DNA of 25,306 nucleotides. Origin: an uncultured Clostridia bacterium. GTDB taxonomy: Bacteria; Bacillota; Clostridia; TANB77; CAG-508. Within the stretch, counting starts at the first letter, position 1. Each line of letters starts with the position of its first letter. The notes beneath the pieces are model-generated. The model made no database searches and was not told the origin of the DNA. It saw only the letters and a list, made by a program, of their open reading frames with translations. The stretch is taken from assembly GCA_934167165.1 (NCBI GenBank), contig CAKPKG010000019.1:1-25306 (forward strand). The letters run 5' to 3'. Positions 23,064 to 25,306 of the stretch are shown piece by piece. The position numbers and the translations under genes are program-made.

Positions 23064-25306
23064 ATGGTAAAAAGAATCTATGTAGAAAAAAAGCCAGAAT
23101 TTAGTGTAGAAGCAAAAGGTTTATTAAAAGACCTAAAAGAAAATCTGCTATTAGAAAATTTAGAAGATTTAAAAATAGTAAACAGATATGATGTAGAAGG
23201 CATAAATGATGAAATATTTGAAAAAGCAAAAAACACAGTGTTTTCTGAACCACAAGTAGATGAATGCTTTGAAGAAGAATATCCATTCGCAAAAGAAGAT
23301 AAAATATTTGGAGTAGAATATTTACCAGGACAATTTGACCAAAGAGCAAACTCACTATCTGAATGTTTGCAAATATTAACAGAAGGAGAAAGACCGCTTG
23401 CAAAAAGTGCAAAAATATATGTTATAAAAGGAAATATAAGTACTGAAGACTTAGAAAAAATTAAAAAATATATAATAAATCCAGTAGATTCAAGAGAATG
23501 TACATTAGAAAAATTAAAAACAGTAAAAGATGAACATCCAGAGCCAAAAGACGTAGCAATAGTAGAAGGGTTTATACACATGACAGATGAAGACTCAAAA
23601 AAATTCTATGATAAGTATGGGTTTGCAATGGATATAGAGGACTTAAAATTCTGTCAGAAATATTTTAGAGATGTAGAAAAAAGAGATCCTACTATGACAG
23701 AAATGAAAATGATAGATACATATTGGTCAGACCATTGTAGACATACAACATTCTTAAGTAAATTAGACAAAGTAGAAATAGACTGGGATTTAGCAAATAA
23801 AATATATGAAGACTACAAAAAATCTAGAGAATATGTGTATGATGGAAAAAAGGCAAAAGATATATGTTTAATGGATGTAGCAACAATAGCAGTAAAAGAA
23901 TTAAAGAAAAAAGGAATGTTAAAAGATTTAGACGAATCAGAAGAAATAAATGCATGTAGTATACAAGCAGAAATATTGGTAGATGGAAAACCAGAAGAAT
24001 ACCTAATAATGTTCAAAAATGAAACACATAATCACCCAACAGAAATAGAACCATTTGGTGGAGCAGCAACATGCTTAGGTGGAGCAATACGTGACCCATT
24101 ATCTGGAAGAGTATATGTATATCAAGCAATGAGAGTAACAGGATGTGGAGATCCAAGAACATCAGTAAAAGACACACTACCAAACAAACTGCCACAAAGA
24201 AAACTAACAAATGAAGCAGCAAGAGGATATAGTTCATATGGAAACCAAATAGGATTAGCAACAGGGCAAGTTGCAGAAATATATCATCCAGGATATGTAG
24301 CTAAAAGACTAGAAATAGGTGCATTAGTAGGAGCAGCACCAAAGAAAAACGTAATTAGAAAAGTACCAGAGCCAGGAGATGTAGTAGTTCTATTAGGTGG
24401 AAGGACAGGTAGAGACGGATGTGGAGGAGCAACAGGTTCATCAAAAGCACATAATAGTGCATCACTTACAACATGCGGAGCAGAAGTACAAAAAGGAAAT
24501 GCACCAGAAGAAAGAAAAATACAAAGATTATTTAGAAATCTAGAAGTAACAACACTAATAAAAAGATGTAATGATTTTGGCGCAGGAGGTGTTTCCGTAG
24601 CAATAGGAGAACTTGCAGACGGATTAGAAATAAACCTAGATAAAGTTCCAAAAAAATATGAAGGATTAGATGGAACTGAACTAGCAATATCAGAATCACA
24701 AGAAAGAATGGCAGTAGTAATAGAAGAAAAAGACGTAGAAAAATTCCAAAAACTTGCAGAAGCAGAAAATATAGAATCTACAGTAGTAGCAAAAGTAACA
24801 AAAGAGCCAAGAATGAAAATGTACTGGAGAGGAAAGCTTATAGTTGATCTATCAAGAGAATTTTTAAACACAAACGGAACAGTAAAAATAGAAAATGCAA
24901 AAATAGAAGCGCCAAAAGGATTAGCGGAGTACTTTGCTTGGGGGAAAAGGGGACAGGTCCCTTTTTCCCTAGAGACATCAAACTGTATCAAAACAAACGG
25001 AAAAAACTGCTTAAAAACAAAACTTTGGAAGGATACAATATCAGATTTAAATTGTTGTTCTCAAAAAGGATTAGTAGAAAGATTTGACAGCTCCATAGGA
25101 GCGGGAACAGTACTAATGCCATTTGGTGGTAAATACCAATTAACACCTACAGAAGCTATGTGTGCAAGAATTCCAACATTAAATGGTTACACAAATTCTG
25201 GAACAATAATGAGCTTTGGGTATGATCCATATCTTTCAGAAATAAGCCCATTACATGGAGCTGCATTTGCAGTTATAGATTCACTTACAAAATATGTAGC
25301 ATGTGG
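23064..25306 (+). CDS. purL: Phosphoribosylformylglycinamidine synthase, N-terminal part (runs off the window)
   Basis: The frame is open for 747 codons from ATG 23064 (AAAAGGAGAAT upstream) to the window edge. It is the large single-chain FGAM synthase, usually about 1250 residues, which converts FGAR, glutamine and ATP to FGAM. Visible are the N-terminal PurS-like domain (about 1-150), 'TYWSDHCRHTTF', 'FKNETHNHPTEIEPFGGAAT', 'LGGRTGRDGCGGATGSSKAH', 'FGAGGVSVAIGELADG', and, in the second synthase domain, 'LNCCSQKGLVERFDSSIGAG' and 'MPFGGKYQLTP'. The glutaminase domain lies beyond the edge. At 24942-24969 a GGGGAC palindrome lies in frame in the variable linker between the two synthase domains (residues about 627-636). 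It adds W-G-K-R-G-Q-V-P-F-S without breaking the frame. No in-frame CGG codon occurs. Confidence 0.95.
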   Translation, partial: MVKRIYVEKKPEFSVEAKGLLKDLKENLLLENLEDLKIVNRYDVEGINDEIFEKAKNTVFSEPQVDECFEEEYPFAKEDKIFGVEYLPGQFDQRANSLSECLQILTEGERPLAKSAKIYVIKGNISTEDLEKIKKYIINPVDSRECTLEKLKTVKDEHPEPKDVAIVEGFIHMTDEDSKKFYDKYGFAMDIEDLKFCQKYFRDVEKRDPTMTEMKMIDTYWSDHCRHTTFLSKLDKVEIDWDLANKIYEDYKKSREYVYDGKKAKDICLMDVATIAVKELKKKGMLKDLDESEEINACSIQAEILVDGKPEEYLIMFKNETHNHPTEIEPFGGAATCLGGAIRDPLSGRVYVYQAMRVTGCGDPRTSVKDTLPNKLPQRKLTNEAARGYSSYGNQIGLATGQVAEIYHPGYVAKRLEIGALVGAAPKKNVIRKVPEPGDVVVLLGGRTGRDGCGGATGSSKAHNSASLTTCGAEVQKGNAPEERKIQRLFRNLEVTTLIKRCNDFGAGGVSVAIGELADGLEINLDKVPKKYEGLDGTELAISESQERMAVVIEEKDVEKFQKLAEAENIESTVVAKVTKEPRMKMYWRGKLIVDLSREFLNTNGTVKIENAKIEAPKGLAEYFAWGKRGQVPFSLETSNCIKTNGKNCLKTKLWKDTISDLNCCSQKGLVERFDSSIGAGTVLMPFGGKYQLTPTEAMCARIPTLNGYTNSGTIMSFGYDPYLSEISPLHGAAFAVIDSLTKYVAC
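24942..24969. repeat. GGGGAC-type palindrome inside purL
   Basis: GGGAAAAGGGGAC and GTCCCTTTTTCCC form a 13-bp stem with one mismatch around AG. The core matches the intergenic palindromes at 18598 and 19498, but this copy lies within the purL reading frame. Confidence 0.75.

Noticed and set aside
24284..24991. 235-codon minus-strand frame inside purL
   Set aside because: Shadow of purL; the plus-strand frame shows unmistakable FGAM synthase motifs.
1..25306. tRNA, rRNA or CRISPR array
   Set aside because: I saw no cloverleaf-like sequence ending in CCA, no conserved rRNA segments, and no regularly spaced direct repeats. The tRNA that might decode CGGN is therefore not in this window.

Overview
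The window comes from a very AT-rich, low-GC Gram-positive genome, most probably an uncultured Clostridia-type (Firmicutes) lineage. The signs are strong GGAGG-type ribosome sites, sigma-A promoters, a yifB-dprA-yraN cluster, a BofC-like protein, a ClpE-type ATPase, a small two-gene Clp/pgsA operon, and a purM-purL pair. There are no rRNA or tRNA genes and no CRISPR.

The outstanding feature is a recoding signal. Five genes (yifB three times, comEC twice, an ArsP_2-type permease, a prepilin-like protein and mreD) look frameshifted if read conventionally. In all eight places the disruption is identical: the zero-frame codon is CGG, and the gene continues in the +1 frame with the C skipped, so that CGGN stands where the protein family has a glycine (for example the glycine before the Walker A lysine of YifB and the -1 glycine of the prepilin motif). 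I found no CGG used in frame as an arginine codon in any gene I could read on either strand. CGA and CGT are used normally. The preceding codons share no slippery sequence. The simplest reading is that CGG is not a usable arginine codon here and that CGGN is decoded as glycine, either as a four-base codon or by +1 frameshifting at CGG.

Layout. 21-1748: Hsp20 and an unrecognised HExxH metallopeptidase-like protein. 1799-8455: yifB-dprA-yraN, an SH3/NlpC-P60 wall hydrolase and comEC, i.e. DNA-uptake and DNA-processing genes. 8439-9502: an orphan HicB-like antitoxin with a palindromic operator, then a BofC-C-like membrane-anchored protein. 9507-12396 (minus): clpE-pgsA. 12431-13378: a divergent promoter pair sharing a palindrome, then the permease. 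13383-13860: a repeat-rich intergenic island with GC-rich hairpins, an (AC)11 microsatellite in a tiny ORF and a large palindromic repeat. 13860-15192: the prepilin-like protein. 15286-18599: mreD-mrdA-minC, a cell-shape and division operon. 18653-19419 (minus): three small conserved-looking proteins. 19593-21353 (minus): purA and cdd. 21445-21770: a compact convergent pair of transcripts resembling a type I toxin-antitoxin locus. 21813-25306: purM and the 5' part of purL.

Two families of palindromic repeats are scattered in the window: a GGGGAC-N-GTCCCC hairpin family (after minC, after purA, and inside the purL reading frame) and a ~100 bp imperfect palindrome found upstream of both the prepilin-like gene and purL.
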